Positions 44,935 through 58,025 are shown, counted from the first letter of the stretch. The stretch is DNA of 64,000 nt from Dermanyssus gallinae (GCA_003439945.1 QVRM01005597.1:517001-581000), one strand, 5' to 3'. Made by a program: numbers and translations. Notes: generated by a model not told the origin, from the letters alone.

Positions 44935-45560
44935 AACAAAATAGCAATACAAAACATATAGCAAGCAGTACGATGACACTTGCTCACCTGCTTTTTTTTT
45001 TAGACAGATCACAACCATAACTTGAATATGCAGAATTCATTTGCACGTAACTTACAGCTCGTAAAGCCTGTCGCTGGTGTGCTTTATTGTGTCGATAATA
45101 TATGCCGCCCTGAAAACCACTGCAATTATGGATTTAATCGCAAGGAAGCTAAATCTCGTTGGATTTGATTCGTGTCGGTTTACTAACCTTGCTTTGCTGT
45201 TTGCCATTGCAAACAAAAATTGCTTGCATTGGAGGCCTTTCCATAGCTAATCTCTTCTAGTTTGTGTGCGTTTAAGTTGGTCGTATGGCAAGATCACCCT
45301 CCTCACTTGCACACCTGATGTAATGTCAAACAGTAACATTCATGTTATGATGTACGATCTGCAATGCAAGGCTTTCGAAGCAACATATGTTTCCTTCCAC
45401 TATATATATATATTTTTTTTTTCTTTCGGTTTTTTTTGTGTAGAGGAGTAACTGGAAAATGCGGTTTTGCACGCACGCACACGACTGCAAAACCCTCGTC
45501 TGCAAGTTTAGGTTAGTAGTGTGGGACACCAAGCTACTAAAAACTAGTCTTCCCATCCTC

Positions 45561-45613
<53 letters not shown>

Positions 45614-46595
45614 GTAATTACGGTTCTATCTTTGCTTGGGAACCGGGTTGCAGTAATGACTTAGTGTAGGCGGAAGACCAGAAGTTGTTGTTCTTACTAG
45701 TCTATCTTATATATCACAATTTAGCACTCCCTGAGCTTCTTTGATTTCATTGTAATTGTGAGCAATCATCCCTGCTGGCTTAGGAATCGTTTGGTATCGG
45801 CCTGGCAGATTTCACCGCAAACGAACTGTACTACTCCACTACCCACTGTGCTGCCTTTTTCCACTAACGATTGTAGCGGCGGTGGTTTGGGCGGCTAACA
45901 CACCGGCTTCGAAACGGAGCGTTGCCATGGCAGTCAAAATTAATAGACCGACAATCGCAGGTTCGAGCCCCGGCCTTGCTAGCTCTTCGTGTTGGACGTG
46001 GTTGTCATTGCCCTGCAGCTACATACCTCTGCTGGAGAAAGCCTGTGTTGTTCCCGTAACGAGAGCGCCATGTCGATGGGTGCACTTAGACGCTATCGTG
46101 CCACAGGAATACTAACCCATCGCGAGCGGTTCGAAAAATGCGGTCGTCAAAGCGTAAAAGAAAACCGATCTAGATGTGAGACATGGTGCTCGGCACCCGC
46201 ACCGCCGTCACCGAGAAAGACTTAAAATGCAAACAAGAAAAAAAATTTGCAATGTAGACAATAAGGAAGCTCGAAGTCGTGAAGCCTAGATTTGGTCGGC
46301 TTGGCATCCATTTTCGGCATTGGGTGGTTATGTTATTGCTCGTGAGAAATGTTGAATATCCGCTTGCTGAATTTTTACTGTAAACTCTCAGGCACTTGCT
46401 TTATATATATATATATATATATATATGGTCAGCAGTTGATACATATAGATAATTTCTGCCGCAAAAAGAACTACCACGCATCTCTATGAACTCTACCAAA
46501 AACAACGGCAACCTAGCAAGCAATTGTCTATGCACCAGACTCAACTGCGAAACAACTGATTTAGGCAGTGCACCCTTATACAAATATGGCGCACG
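44935..46595. other. Mostly unassigned; SINE-like head and (TA)n tracts
   Basis: A (TA)n tract lies at 45563-45610 and a shorter one at 46402-46427. At 45875-46000 a tRNA-like stretch (GGTGGTTTGGGCGGCTAAC, then CGCAGGTTCGAGCCCCGG) has A/B-box spacing. It is followed by text that only loosely resembles SINE family 2, so it may be a third family or a diverged copy. Confidence 0.4.
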
Positions 46596-46599
46596 GTAG

Positions 46600-47400
46600 A
46601 ACACGTTCCTTAACGAAAGAATGCGTGGAGATTATGAACATGTAACACAATCGGTTGTGGGAGAACGCCATTCGGGAGCTTGTGCAAAAGTTCCACAAAG
46701 CAGGTTCAGCACGGCTGTGCTAAGCCGTGGAAAATCAAGGAACCCTCGTTTGACTGAAAATATTGCCGCTATGGCTGACAGTGTCCGGAAAATCGGTCCG
46801 GCAACATGTCCAACAACAGATCCTTTTAGCGCACTTCAGCCCTTGAAACGGCAAAACTGTTTGTTAGTTGAGCTTCTAAGATGATGCAGCTTGATGCTTT
46901 TGCAAAGAAAATAATTTTTCCGACAAACCTATCTCCATCCGGGAGTGGGAATGGAAGTATGATAAACAAAACTGTCACATTTGGATAACCAAGAATCCTC
47001 TCGTGAAGTGAAGAACCGCTACATATGTTGGATGTAACAGTCTGGCGCGGCCCCTGGTCCAAAGAAATCATTTGATCAATGGATTTTTCACACGATGCGA
47101 GTGTACTCTTGTCCCAACAAGATGTTGCCTCAAGCCAAATGGTCCGCCAGCCAATTGAGCTTTTGATGATAAAGTGTCTCGGACGGGTAATCTCGCGTAA
47201 CGAGGATATTCACTGGCCTTCACGATCCCGCGACTGCATGCCGTTAGATTTTTCAGTCGAGTTTTTGAAGTGTAAAGTGTACGTTAACAATTTCACACAG
47301 ATCAGTGAACCAAAGACCAACATTGAAGCGTGCATTCATCTAGCATTGAGCACATAGCTTGTAAAAACCAAAAAGGATTACCATTCTACGTGCCGGTTAT
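46600..47400 (+). mobile_element. Mariner/IS630-type transposase relic
   Basis: Pieces in order: NPRLTENIAAMADSVRK (HTH linker block), KQNCHIWITKNPLVK, MLDVTVWRGPWSKEIIW (family motif VTVWCxxxxxxIIGP), then in frame 47079-47357 LSQQDVASSQMVRQPIELL (QQDGAxxHxA block with the catalytic-site region altered), RVISRNEDIHWPSRSRDCMP (RVISRxGDxxWPxRSxDLTP) and LKCKVYVNN. The order is that of a complete transposase, but the frames are broken and key residues changed (QQDG to QQDV). Confidence 0.82.
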
Positions 47401-47895
47401 TTACTGTAATTCGCCACATTAGTAAGTAATGCCCTAAGTTGATATGACGTCTGGGCGCGATGATGGTGCTTCTCAACCAGCGCCTGGTCCGAAGAACCGA
47501 TCCAGTTTCGATGTTGACTACGTTGGAGCAGCTATCTCGTTGGGACCAGCGCTGTGGCGAGCGCAGCGATATTCGTGTCTTGCTTTGTCTAAAGTTTTTT
47601 CATTCTACGTTATTGCGTGTCTTGCGCGTCTATCGAACAAGAATAACACTCAGGAAAAACAAATGCTAAACACACACAGCCGGATGATGGACGCACAGAC
47701 ACATGAAAGTGTCCGTCAATGGACCACCGATAATCAACCTGGCTCTGCGAACTGGCAGAGGCGCAAATCCAGCTGACTGGCTAGGATAACGGAATGGACT
47801 AGCCGACTATTTAATCGTGAGTGAGCGGGGCGATAACAACCCAATGAGTGCGTCGCCTTGCATCGGTGAATGAATCGTGGGCCGTCTCCTGCTAC
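47400..47895. other. Unassigned flank of CAX-rich region
   Basis: Short frames only (for example 47444-47776, 110 codons) with no recognised domain. Confidence 0.35.
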
Positions 47896-47924
47896 CGGCG
47901 ATGGTGGTAGACACGGCAAAGGCA

Positions 47925-48227
47925 GAAGCAGTGCCAGCAACAACAACAACACCAAATGCAACTACAGCAGCAACAACAATAGCAGAAAATATAATGACAA
48001 CAACAACAGTAACAACAACAACAACAACAAATACAACAACAGTAAAAATCAAGCCAGCAACAACTCGGTACCGTTACGAAAATGGTATCAGTAGGAATTC
48101 TGTGGAGAAATGGGAAGCTCAAGCAATATCACCATCATCAACAACATCAACAACAACAATCACGGCTGAGACAACAACAATCACGGCTGAGACAACAACA
48201 ACAACAACAACAAAAATCACGGCTGCG

Positions 48228-48281
<54 letters not shown>

Positions 48282-49650
48282 ACAACAACGACAACAGCAA
48301 CAACAATAATAACAACAACAACGCCGATGACGACAATATCAACAACAACATCAAAAACAACATCAAAACGACGGCGGCGGCGGCGACAACAACAACAACA
48401 ACAACGCCGATGACGACAATATCAACAACAATAACAGCATCAGAACCATTAAGAGCCAGAACAAGAACAGCAGAAGCAGCCGCCGTAGCCAGGGAGCGAT
48501 CGAGCAAGCAAGCAATGCAATGCAATGAAGCTCGACACCGTGTTGGCATGATGCTACCTGCCCCAACAATTGGCGCACGCACGCAGAAAAATCAACAGCA
48601 GCAGCGGCATCTGCTTTTGCTGCTGCTGCTGCTGCAGTAACGGCACCAAGTTTTTCTTTTTCTTCTGTTTCTTTTTCTTCGTTTTCTTCCACGTCTTCTG
48701 GTTGTTTTGCGTCTTCGCTACCGTCTTCGACTGAACCAACGACGCCGGCTGCATCGGCGGCGGCGGCGGCAAATCTTCGTTCACCCGGTGACCCAGTGGC
48801 CAAATGGTTGGCCAACCACAACTTCTGACAGAGAGAACAAGAAAGAGAGATGGATGGACTCGGGGAAAGCAACCCACCAGAGTGCAACAACCAATACAGC
48901 AATTCAACAGCAACACTGCCAGCAGCAGCAGCAGCAGCAGCAACAACAACAACAAAAAGAACGATACCAGACGAAGAACGAACGGTGTTATTTATTCTTC
49001 AGCGGGCTGACAAAATCAGCGGTGCTAGATTTTATGCTGTTCAAGCTCGACCCGCCAGCCGACAGACGATAGACAGACAGACAGACAGAGGAGATGCCGG
49101 TGCTCATAATGGCAGAAATGGTACAGGCTATCTGACAGCAGAAACAGCAGCAGCAGCAGCAGAAACAGCAGAAGTAGAGAAGAAAAGAAGAACCGCTAAA
49201 GTAATCGTTGTAATCGTCGAGAGGTAGTAGTAGTAGTAGTAGACAGGCGCTACAGACATCTAGAGAGATAGGCGGATGGTGGATGGACAACCACCGTTAC
49301 GACGACCAAGTTGTTGCACCAGCAAGCAGCCGCAAGCGGTAACGGCAGCAGCAGCAATAGCAACAACAACAACAACGGAAACAGCAACAACAACAATAAC
49401 AACGCAAACAGCAACAACAACAATAACAGAAACAGCAACAACAACAACAGCAAAAAACGACGGCGACAACAACAACAACAACGACGGCGACAACAACAAC
49501 AACAACAACAACGACGGCGACAACAACAACAACAACAACAACAGCGGCAACAACAACAACAACGACGACGACAACAGCAACAACACAAGCAGCTGCTGCA
49601 GCGGCGCCGGCGCGAGGGGCCACGAGGCCAGAGCACAGAGGAACAACACA
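47925..49650 (+). repeat. Dense CAA/CAG/ACG trinucleotide arrays
   Basis: Long runs of CAA with CAG, GACGGC and AACAGT variants at about 47935-48055, 48130-48460, 48915-48960, 49140-49175 and 49345-49600, all CA-rich on the plus strand. CAA, AAC and ACA contain no stop codon, so all three plus frames (and GTT frames on the minus strand) stay open. The apparent poly-T, poly-Q and poly-N proteins are composition artefacts unless transcript data show otherwise. Such arrays also occur as real polyglutamine exons and UTRs in arthropod neural genes, so an exon cannot be excluded. Confidence 0.85.
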
Positions 49651-49699
49651 CCGCCGTCCGACTGGCTGGCTGAAAAACGCAGTGTGCGCAGACGCCCGA

Positions 49700-50985
49700 C
49701 GAATACACATACATAGTAAGCACTCACTCACCCGCTCACTACTTACCTTCTCACACAACGCATACATACAAATTCTCACACACGTGCACACACACACACC
49801 GGCACAAAGCGCATCCATCAAGCGTGTGTTGTGCTTCTTCCAACGAGAACAACAAACAGGCTCGTCGTACGAAGGGCCGAAAAACGCCGGCCGAAACACG
49901 CCGGCCCTCACCGCCACTGGCGAGGTGCCGTCATCGTCGTCGTCGTCAGACCAGCTGTGAAAGCAGCAGCTGCAGCAGCAGCAGCAAATGCCGAGTCGCT
50001 TGTCGGCTATCGACACGGCAACGACCGACGTGGTGAGGAGCTTCGACAAAGTCGAGACGGGCCTAGTCCCGCCGAACCCCAAAACTTCGGACGGACTGAC
50101 TTCACTCAGCCCGGAACCGGCCGCCGGGAACGGGCGAATCAAGCCAAGTAAACCGCAAACCAAAAACGACGTGCCAAAACCATCATCCACCTCATTGTCG
50201 CCGCCGCCGCCGTCATCCTCATCATCATCATCATCATCATCGTTATCCACCTCACCGACATTGTCATCATCATAGTCAGCTACCTCACCTTCATCATCCA
50301 CCTCACCTCCATCATCCACCTCACCTAACCTTCCTTCGCAGGCTGACGCCACTTTGCGCATTGTCGTCCAGGCCGTCTTTCTGCCTGTTCATCATTATCA
50401 TCTTCTTCTTCTTTCCTTCCTTCTCTTCCTGCCTGAGCTTAGTGGGCTGCCACCAGGATCAGCAGCAACAGGACACGCATGAAATTCAAGGCGCAGTCGG
50501 CGAAGTTCGATCACTTCACTAATAGTCACTCTACGACAACAACAACAGCAGCCGAGGGCAGCTGTAGCAGCCGAGAGAGGTGGATACAAATGAAGTGCAG
50601 CTCGCGGTCCTTCTAGGTGGTGTGCGCTGGTCCTGTCTGAAGAAGGCTGTCGACAACCACGTGACAATTGGTAGTCGTGTCTGGCTAGCTGTGAATCGTC
50701 TGGACGTGCTATTTGTGAAAGAATCGTGCACTCGCACATATGTGTATGTGTGATGCGTCTATAGGTATATGCCACGCACACATGTCTCTCAACGTGTACA
50801 GCAGGCTGTATAGCTGAGAAAGGAGGCTTGTGGCCGTAACAGTGACTGAACTGTAATAGTGATAATAACACAACACACGAAGCGTGATTACCGCAACTTG
50901 CACTCAACCCTATAGCAGCGGCATTAACACACAGGACAGAGCGATAGGAAGACTCGGACCACCCCGGCACTTCACCATGGTTAGT
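49700..50985 (+). other. Non-repetitive block ending in ATG before donor-like site
   Basis: After the CAX arrays the sequence becomes complex, with a (TCA)n run at 50212-50240. It ends with GCACTTCACCATGGTTAGTA at 50969-50988. The ATG (50977) is in good context but is followed by a seven-codon frame. GTTAGT directly after ATG is donor-like, so this could be a first exon that carries a leader plus the start codon. No protein evidence. Confidence 0.25.
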
Positions 50986-50999
50986 ATCTATTTTGAATA

Positions 51000-53317
51000 G
51001 TTTGTCTACAATGCACTTGCTTTTTTTTTTACAGAGATCACGAACAAAAATGCTTGACGCACACCCTTTGGTCTGGGACTGTGTGTAGGACTCTCAAACC
51101 CACTAAAAACCTGGTGACCCCCTAACCTACATGACCGGGATATTCGTGGTATTACTTCAGTGGCAATGCACTTGCTTACTGGCTGTAATATGCATATTGT
51201 TTAGCGTGACAGAGTTATCGGATATTGAACAACTCTGTCTGCACTGAGCTTGTCTTATGTGATATTTCCGAGTTTATAGGACGAATCATAGGTCGCATTG
51301 AGGCAGTGCTCGGAGTGTCTTTCTGGATGTTTCTCCTTAATCATTTCGCTCGCTTGGGTTTAGACGTAGAATACACCTTTTGTATTCTCTACAGAAGTCG
51401 GGGTACCGAAAGGGTCTGTACTCGATATATATATATATATATGCTCTCAACAATCCACTTCAGATAGACTTGAAATGGACACTACTCGCAGAGCAAACAA
51501 CGTTGAGGCCAGTTGTACCCTTTTCTCGACTGCGTAAACTTGGCGTTTTGCAATTAATATATTGTGCTAAAAGCGTATCATGCGTTCGCCAAAGTCTGTA
51601 ATTATCTGTTTGATAAAAGTCTTGGGTGGTTCATATTTTTTGAAAAAAGGTTGAATAGTAGGTAGTAGGCAATCTCCTAACTCCGAAGGGTTACCGACAA
51701 GCGTCTCACTTTCTATCTCGAGCAGTGCGGGACTCGGCCTCAGCGGATGTGTGTAAACCCACTAAGCTGAGCCATGCCACTAGACGCACCACCACCCCCG
51801 TAAGCTTCACACTTCGATGGCCCAGATCCTCTGGCAGAACAGTGCTATGGGCCATCGGGGGGGAAGTAGTGAGTGCCGCTAGAATCACTTGGCTAGCGTC
51901 ACTCACGAACCCCCCCCCCCCCACCCCACCCCTCCCTCCTGCAGACTCGTATCATGCGGATACGCCCATTCTCTACTGTTGGACTATGCTAGTACAATAG
52001 GCGGAAATCTAGCTCTCTCCTGAGCCTTCCCAAAGCTCCTTTTTCGGTAGCTGCCGTAGCTGCTTTTAGCTGCTATCCAGTCGACTGCTCGTCTGAGTTA
52101 CAGGGTCTTGAGTCTATCGGATTTGTAGAGTCTTCGACGTAGCACGGCGTAGTAGCTTTGAGTGGTCATCTGATGAGCTAGCACTAGAGATGTTAGAGTG
52201 GTCCTTTTGGCCGACACGTAAACGAAAAGTGTTCGCGCAAGCGCAATTCGGCTGCACCGACATTCAACAGCTAAACAGTTTTTTGTTTAGCCGGGCTTTG
52301 TGAATGCTTTGAGAATACCAACTCGGAAGTGGTAAAAGTCTTCCTGCGTTCAGGTGGATCAAGTGGAAAAATAGGTGTTGCATGACTGAGTCACCGCTAG
52401 GTAGGAAATGTGCTAGGAAGGGCGTGCCCCTTGTGCTACTTTGTAATGCATGCAAATAAAGTGCATTTTCAAAAAAAAGCCAGTTTAATTGTGTGTATCA
52501 TGCAGACATTTTTTACTCATACTGCACGTTGTGTTTAGCACCGAAGGCTGCATCGTGATCGTCATAATGCTATAATCTCGTATTTCTGCTGCAAATGTGC
52601 GTTACGCTTTGCCCAAGGCAAATGGGGACTTTTGTGGAGGACGTTTTAAATGGGGACGTTTGATTATAGTCGTAAACAAGCTTAGCTAAGTTTACGCATC
52701 AGCTGACTTTTGTTTATACTAAAATTACAACTGAGCATATATATATATATACGTATAGCGCATGACTGTACAATAACAGTAACAGATGAAGTCACGAATA
52801 TAATAACTAGCCCCCGCTCGCACACTATAGCCATCACAAAAGATCATGGCGCAACTGTTTGCAAGAACAACATGCTTACACTAAGCATTAATGTTCTAAT
52901 GATTGGACTGTTCGGTGCATATGCGGAAGCTTATATGTTAAAAGTAGTAGTTAAACAGACGAATCCACACACTTGGGTTATATGCTTCGTGTCGTCGTAA
53001 TCCGAAAGTCGCACGAAACGAGTTGATATCGCCACATCCTTCGTAATGGGGTCATCGTCCGTTGCATTTTGGAAAATGGACCGAAAAGATGTCACAAACA
53101 CAAATTACCTTTATGAATTCGTCCATTCTACTGTTTGACTATGCCAAGTACAGTCGCGCTGTTCTAGGGCACAAAAACGTGTCGTTAGTCATTACCCACG
53201 TTGTCTGTGGTGCATTGTTCGGCACGCTCTCAGTGTTCTCTGTTCTTAATGTGTTTTGTTCCCACGGCCTTGCGCTAGCGATACTCTTTGGTGCTCTTGT
53301 TTTCTCTTTTTGTCACG

Positions 53318-53356
<39 letters not shown>

Positions 53357-54340
53357 CATACATACATATCTTTACTTCCTTTTTCTGTAAGCCATCATCT
53401 CCCGCCATCACTTGATCTTTCCCGCTTGTTCGGTCTCTTGGTGGTGTTTTAGATTTGATGTGTCTGTCTCTTTGTTCTTTATCACCATTGCGTTTTTCAT
53501 CTCTCTCTCTCCATATATATATATAAATGTGTATATATTGCTGTGCTTCGCAACCATTTTTCGGTTCGCTGGCCTAGGCTGGCCTGGCCAGTGTTGGCCT
53601 GTTCTCATCTGTTCCCACTGGTTTTCTCGTGGCGGACACAAAAGCGCGAAGGACATTTTGGGCCGGGTCATACAGAAAAACGAAGAAGATTCAGGCAGGC
53701 CGGCCGAGAAGACAACAGACACGACAGTGGTTGTACGCTGCGAAAGTGGGCCACGTCTGGCCATGGCCATAGTGACGGCCTCAGCGACGGTCCTCAATGA
53801 GGACAAAAGCGGCGACGTTGAAGACGCTCACGCTAATGAGGTGATCACCCACCAACGTTGTCGGGTGATCGTGCACCGCACGGCCACCCGCCGGCCACAA
53901 CACGATCATGAGACACCCGCGCCACCACGACCTCGCCACTTTTGGCCAACCAAACCCACGATGTGAGGGGACGCTCGCGAGGCACGTTCGCGGCTCGTGG
54001 CCATTCTTTGCCGTGGAAATCGGGTATCGTGGAGCCGCTAAGGTTTTCTTTCCCGATTCCTAGCCCCCACCTGGGACTTCCATCATTATCAGCATTGCCG
54101 TAGTCATCAGCACCATCATCGTCATCATCATCACCGTGTCGTTTTCTTTCGTGTCAGTAGCTTCATCCACGTTTCCTTGTCGTCGTCGTCTGCTGCTGCT
54201 GACCCCCTATGACACGTAATCACTGTTTTCTTCTTGCTTCAGTGTTCGTCGCCCGCTTGCTTATCGCTTGCAGCTCGCTATTTGGAATTCACTCTTAGAT
54301 GTTGGCGTCATACGTTTGGAATGCATAATCTCTCTCTCTT
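51000..54340. other. Unassigned DNA with short TA, TC and poly-C runs
   Basis: (TA)n runs at 51424-51440 and 52736-52750; (TC)n then (TA)n at 53320-53357; poly-C at 51909-51922. The frame 53412-53966 has a non-repetitive second half (TTVVVRCESGPRLAMAIVT) but no recognisable domain, and its first half crosses repeats. Confidence 0.35.
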
Positions 54341-54344
<4 letters not shown>

Positions 54345-54404
<60 letters not shown>

Positions 54405-54420
54405 TATACATGTATATGTA
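54345..54420. repeat. (TA)n microsatellite
   Basis: About 65 bases of TA after a short (TC)n, ending in GATATACATGTATATG. Confidence 0.95.
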
Positions 54421-54668
54421 TTTCTGTTATTTCTTTATTTCTTCCCTCCCTCGTTCTCTCTCTAAATGACTTATTTTGTACGCCTCAAACTCCAAATCTA
54501 AAAGCCATCTTCTATCTCATCATCCAACCACGAAGACGCATCTACGTCGGCTGTGTCCGGCCCGGTAAACTTTCCGGTTCAATCCGTAGCACAGCCTTCG
54601 GATTTTGCGACCCTACCGGTAGCAGCGGCATCACGCCCACTACCACCACCACCACCATTGCTAGTTAG

Positions 54669-54872
54669 GCGAGCCCGGTGGCGTGGTGCATTCGCCTGCG
54701 CCTTGCGACCGGGAGGCGAGACAGACACACATAGGTGCGAGGGTTCGAGGGCGACCCACGGTTGCACCGATTTGTATTTATGGGGGCCGCCGTCCGTCTA
54801 TGAAGCAATGCGAAAAGCAGTCCCGTGGACGTTAAATCTTGGCTAAGAGTCAGCCGCCCGAAAAGTTTATTA
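54669..54872 (+). mobile_element. tRNA-derived SINE, family 1
   Basis: Starts GCGAGCCCGGTGGCGTGGTG and contains GGGTTCGAGGG (B box altered). It continues with ATTTGTATTTATGGGGG, GAAGCAATGCGAAAAGCAG, GGACGTTAAATCTTGGCTAA and GTCAGCCGCCCGAAAAGTTTAT. This is the longest copy of the body in the window. The flanking ACCACCACCA repeats obscure any duplication. Confidence 0.9.
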
Positions 54873-54879
54873 CCACCAC

Positions 54880-55451
54880 CAGTGCCGCCATCAGGACCGC
54901 TGTCTGGTTTCTATTTTGGACTCTTCTTTTCTCGTTCTGCCTCGTTCTCTCCGATGGTTCTCTTGAGTTTCTTCAAGTCATCATCGGCTTTCCTCTTCCC
55001 ATCGCTCGGCTAAGAGGCAAAAACGAACCGTCCGCCGAGCGAACACAGACGGACATCTTCGACTGAAGCGCTTTGGCCACTCTACATATATAGGCTGTAG
55101 AACGGGCTGGACGGAAAACGGTCGATGCTAGTCGGACAACAGACGCAGCTCTTCAAATGAGAAGCCACTAAGTTTGCGCACGCAACCCTCTCGAAGAAAG
55201 AAAGCAAGGAAGAGCTACCACCACTATGGTAGCGGTGTGACATTCGTAAAGCAAGCAACTGGGGCCAGCCGGAGGTAAAAAAAATAAATAAAGATGCAGC
55301 AGCAGTATACAGACTGGTAGAGAGCTAAAGAGTCAGCGAAAGACAAACTACTCTGTCAACGAGGCTTCCTTCTCTATCAGTCTGGATTTGTGCCTCGGCG
55401 TTTCAGTTAATGTTATCCATTCCATTACGTTTTTTCCCGCTTACTTCGGCA

Positions 55452-55494
<43 letters not shown>

Positions 55495-55600
55495 GCAATC
55501 GTCTACCCCCTACATAACCAGCTACCAACCTCCGTAAGAGAACAATCTGCAGTCTTATCAATACACCACGACCCAGTTCTATCTGTCTATCATCTATCTA
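54880..55600. other. Unassigned; (TA)n at 55455-55493
   Basis: No frame of note. The TA tract is followed by a short (TG)n. Confidence 0.4.
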
Positions 55601-55604
55601 CGTG

Positions 55605-55835
55605 TAATACGTACACATAACGTCGCGTGCACCGTAACGTATCGTGCACCGTGGTATCGTAGCTTCGATACCATACCAGGCAAGCTGACCCATAACGTAC
55701 CGTATACCGTGGTATCATAGCGTCATCCGTAACGTATCGTGCACCGTGGCATTATAGTGTCATCTGCCACGTACCATATACCGTGGTATCATAAATAGCG
55801 TCATCGGTATCGTATCGTGTACCGTGCGTTCACTT
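55605..55835. repeat. Diverged minisatellite, about 37-bp unit
   Basis: The phrase ACCGTGGTATCATAG (with variants) recurs at about 55648, 55707, 55743, 55780 and 55821, with CGTAACGTATCGTGC between. The GGTATCGTAGCTTCGATACC segment at 55652-55671 is almost a perfect palindrome. Confidence 0.85.
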
Positions 55836-56039
55836 GTCCCTGCTACGAGCTTGCGACATCCAAAGATCGCTAGAGTGGAAAAGCGAGTAGAAACGTAACA
55901 ATGATGATAACGATCGATAATAATGATGATGATGATGATGATGAAGGTGGTGATTGTGGTAATGATGATTGTGGTAGTCGTGATGTTGGCTGGTGACGGT
56001 TAGCATTACTTGAATGGTTATTGGTCGTTGAAACAGCAG

Positions 56040-56270
56040 GCCCAGAGCAGCTTTGGGATGCAGCCTTTTTGACTGTTATGATGCAGACGACTGTGTTTGC
56101 AAGCGTTGCTGTATGGTGAAGGATTTCCATCACCGATACCACTCACTGCACACAGCTCAGGACCACAAATACAAGCGTTCACTAGAAAAGCGAAAACGGC
56201 GCATCTGGCAGATGCACATAGCGCACACAGGCCAGAACGCCTATGTGAACGGATACGTATTTTAACTATC
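56040..56270 (+). mobile_element. Possible LINE C-terminal fragment
   Basis: The frame 56053-56265 contains CYDADDCVCKRCC, close to CYDINDCVCKFCG in the LINE at 40975-42935, followed by FHHRYH. The rest (KRSLEKRKRRIWQMHIAH) is not matched elsewhere. Chance similarity is possible. Confidence 0.35.
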
Positions 56271-56289
56271 CTTAGCAGTACCAAAATGC

Positions 56290-57820
56290 TAGATACATGA
56301 CCTAAAATCGCAATCTCTCTCACAACGGCTTGACAGAGTCGGACTGAGTTTTTGTCGCTTTATATTACAGCCGGACACGTAAACACTATTGCAGACCCTA
56401 ACTACTGCGCCCTGATTGTTGACCGATTTTAGTGGTGCGAAAGCCGCCCGAGATGGAAGTTTCACACGCAAATACGCCATACCGCCTATCAGGCAAGCTG
56501 ACTTTTGGACGTTTGGTGAAAGGTGCAGAGTCTATCGTGAACAGAATCACCGCACGTCGTTTGTTACACATTTATTAAGCACATATAATTGTAAATGCGC
56601 CGCCCCCTTATTTATCTGCTATTTTATACAGCGGTTTAAAAAATCATTTTTCTGTCGCCATTCAACGGAAAAGCTCAAGGGGGTGGTTAAAGTTTTTTTT
56701 CATCAGACACCACGGGCCTAGCAAAAAGAAGACTATGAAAAATCCCCATCTCAAACAGTCAAGTATGTTGCAGAAGAGGCGGCAATTATAGTGTTATTTA
56801 ATATACAGCTAATAGTGTAGTACTTCACAGAACGGAAGAACGCTATTTCAACGAAAACATGTGCTTTGAATTCTAATTGCATTGCTTCTATAAAACACGA
56901 AGCGACGGAAAAACCTCGTTCATCTGCAAAGCTTGTTTGCATTTGGCCAACCCTTAGCATAAACAGTAGCGTAGCCTGTAAATGAATACTGACTTCCGCC
57001 TCACTGGCAGCTAAGTTCGACTGTCTTAAGCAGATACGATTAAATGCAGCACTTTAAATGAATTGTACGACCTTAACAAAGCAGTGTGTCAAAGGCGCTA
57101 TTTACCCACCACCTTCAGCTCATTCTGCAATCCTCGCTTCTTGTCTTCTTCTATTGAGTGGTGTCTATCTGCGTACGCTTGCCCGCCGCGACCACGAGTC
57201 ATCACGATCACCGACGAGAGACACGAAACAGACGCGTCAGCATTGCTACGTTTGCCTAGTCAGCGAAAACGCCACGTTATAGCTATGCTTGCCGCAACCG
57301 AGTGCGCGTTCACCGTCATGTGCGGCGTTCAATGGGGTCGTCGTCTGCTATCGGTCGTGTCGCGGTAATGGTATCTGCGTGCCACGTCGGCAACGCTAGC
57401 AACATACAGCGGCTTCGAGTGCACGTAGTGCTTACACAAATACATATCTACTACCTATTATGTGCGCGCATAGACGAATCCCCCCTCTTCTCTCTCGCTC
57501 TCTCTCTCCCGCCCCCTTTCGGCGCTGGTTTCGCTCCTCCCCCCCCCCCCACCCCGCTCCGCTCCCTCCAGATTCATTTCGATCTCAGTTCTCTGATTTG
57601 GCTGTTTTTGTTGTTTCGCCCGAAGACAAACCAACACGCCAATAGCATTGGCAGCATGCAGCCAATGCGATCACAGATCTCCGGCCGTCGCTAGGTCTGC
57701 AAGCATCCACCCAAATCCTTCCGTCTCCTTTATCCGCCCGTTCGTAGGCCAAGCAAGCCAAATAGTGGTCGCACTGTCGTTTCCTCATCTATCCATCATT
57801 GTGCCACTTACAGACAGTCT
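56290..57820. other. Unassigned intergenic DNA
   Basis: Several short frames, none recognised. Poly-C and CT-rich runs at about 57480-57560. Confidence 0.35.
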
Positions 57821-57837
57821 GGAGTGTGCTGTTTTTA

Positions 57838-58025
57838 TTGTAGTTGTGGTTGTTGTTGTTGCAGCTGTTGTCTTTGTTGTTGTTGTTGTTGTTCGCTGTT
57901 GCTGTTGTTGTTGATCGCTGTTGGTGCTGTTGGTATTGTTGTTGTTGTTGCAACGATTATTGTTGCTGTTGTTTTCAGTGTAGTTGTTGTTGTTATTGCG
58001 GCTCTTGCCGTTGTTTTTGTGTTGT
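57838..58025 (-). repeat. (GTT)n array (CAA on minus strand)
   Basis: Imperfect GTT/GCT repeats with short unique interruptions, the mirror orientation of the CAX arrays at 47.9-49.6 kb. Frames across it are composition-driven. Confidence 0.88.

Noticed and set aside
47877..49723. Poly-Thr, poly-Gln, poly-Asn and poly-Leu/Cys/Val proteins on both strands
   Set aside because: Direct translation of CAA/GTT arrays, open in every frame by composition; no unique domain.
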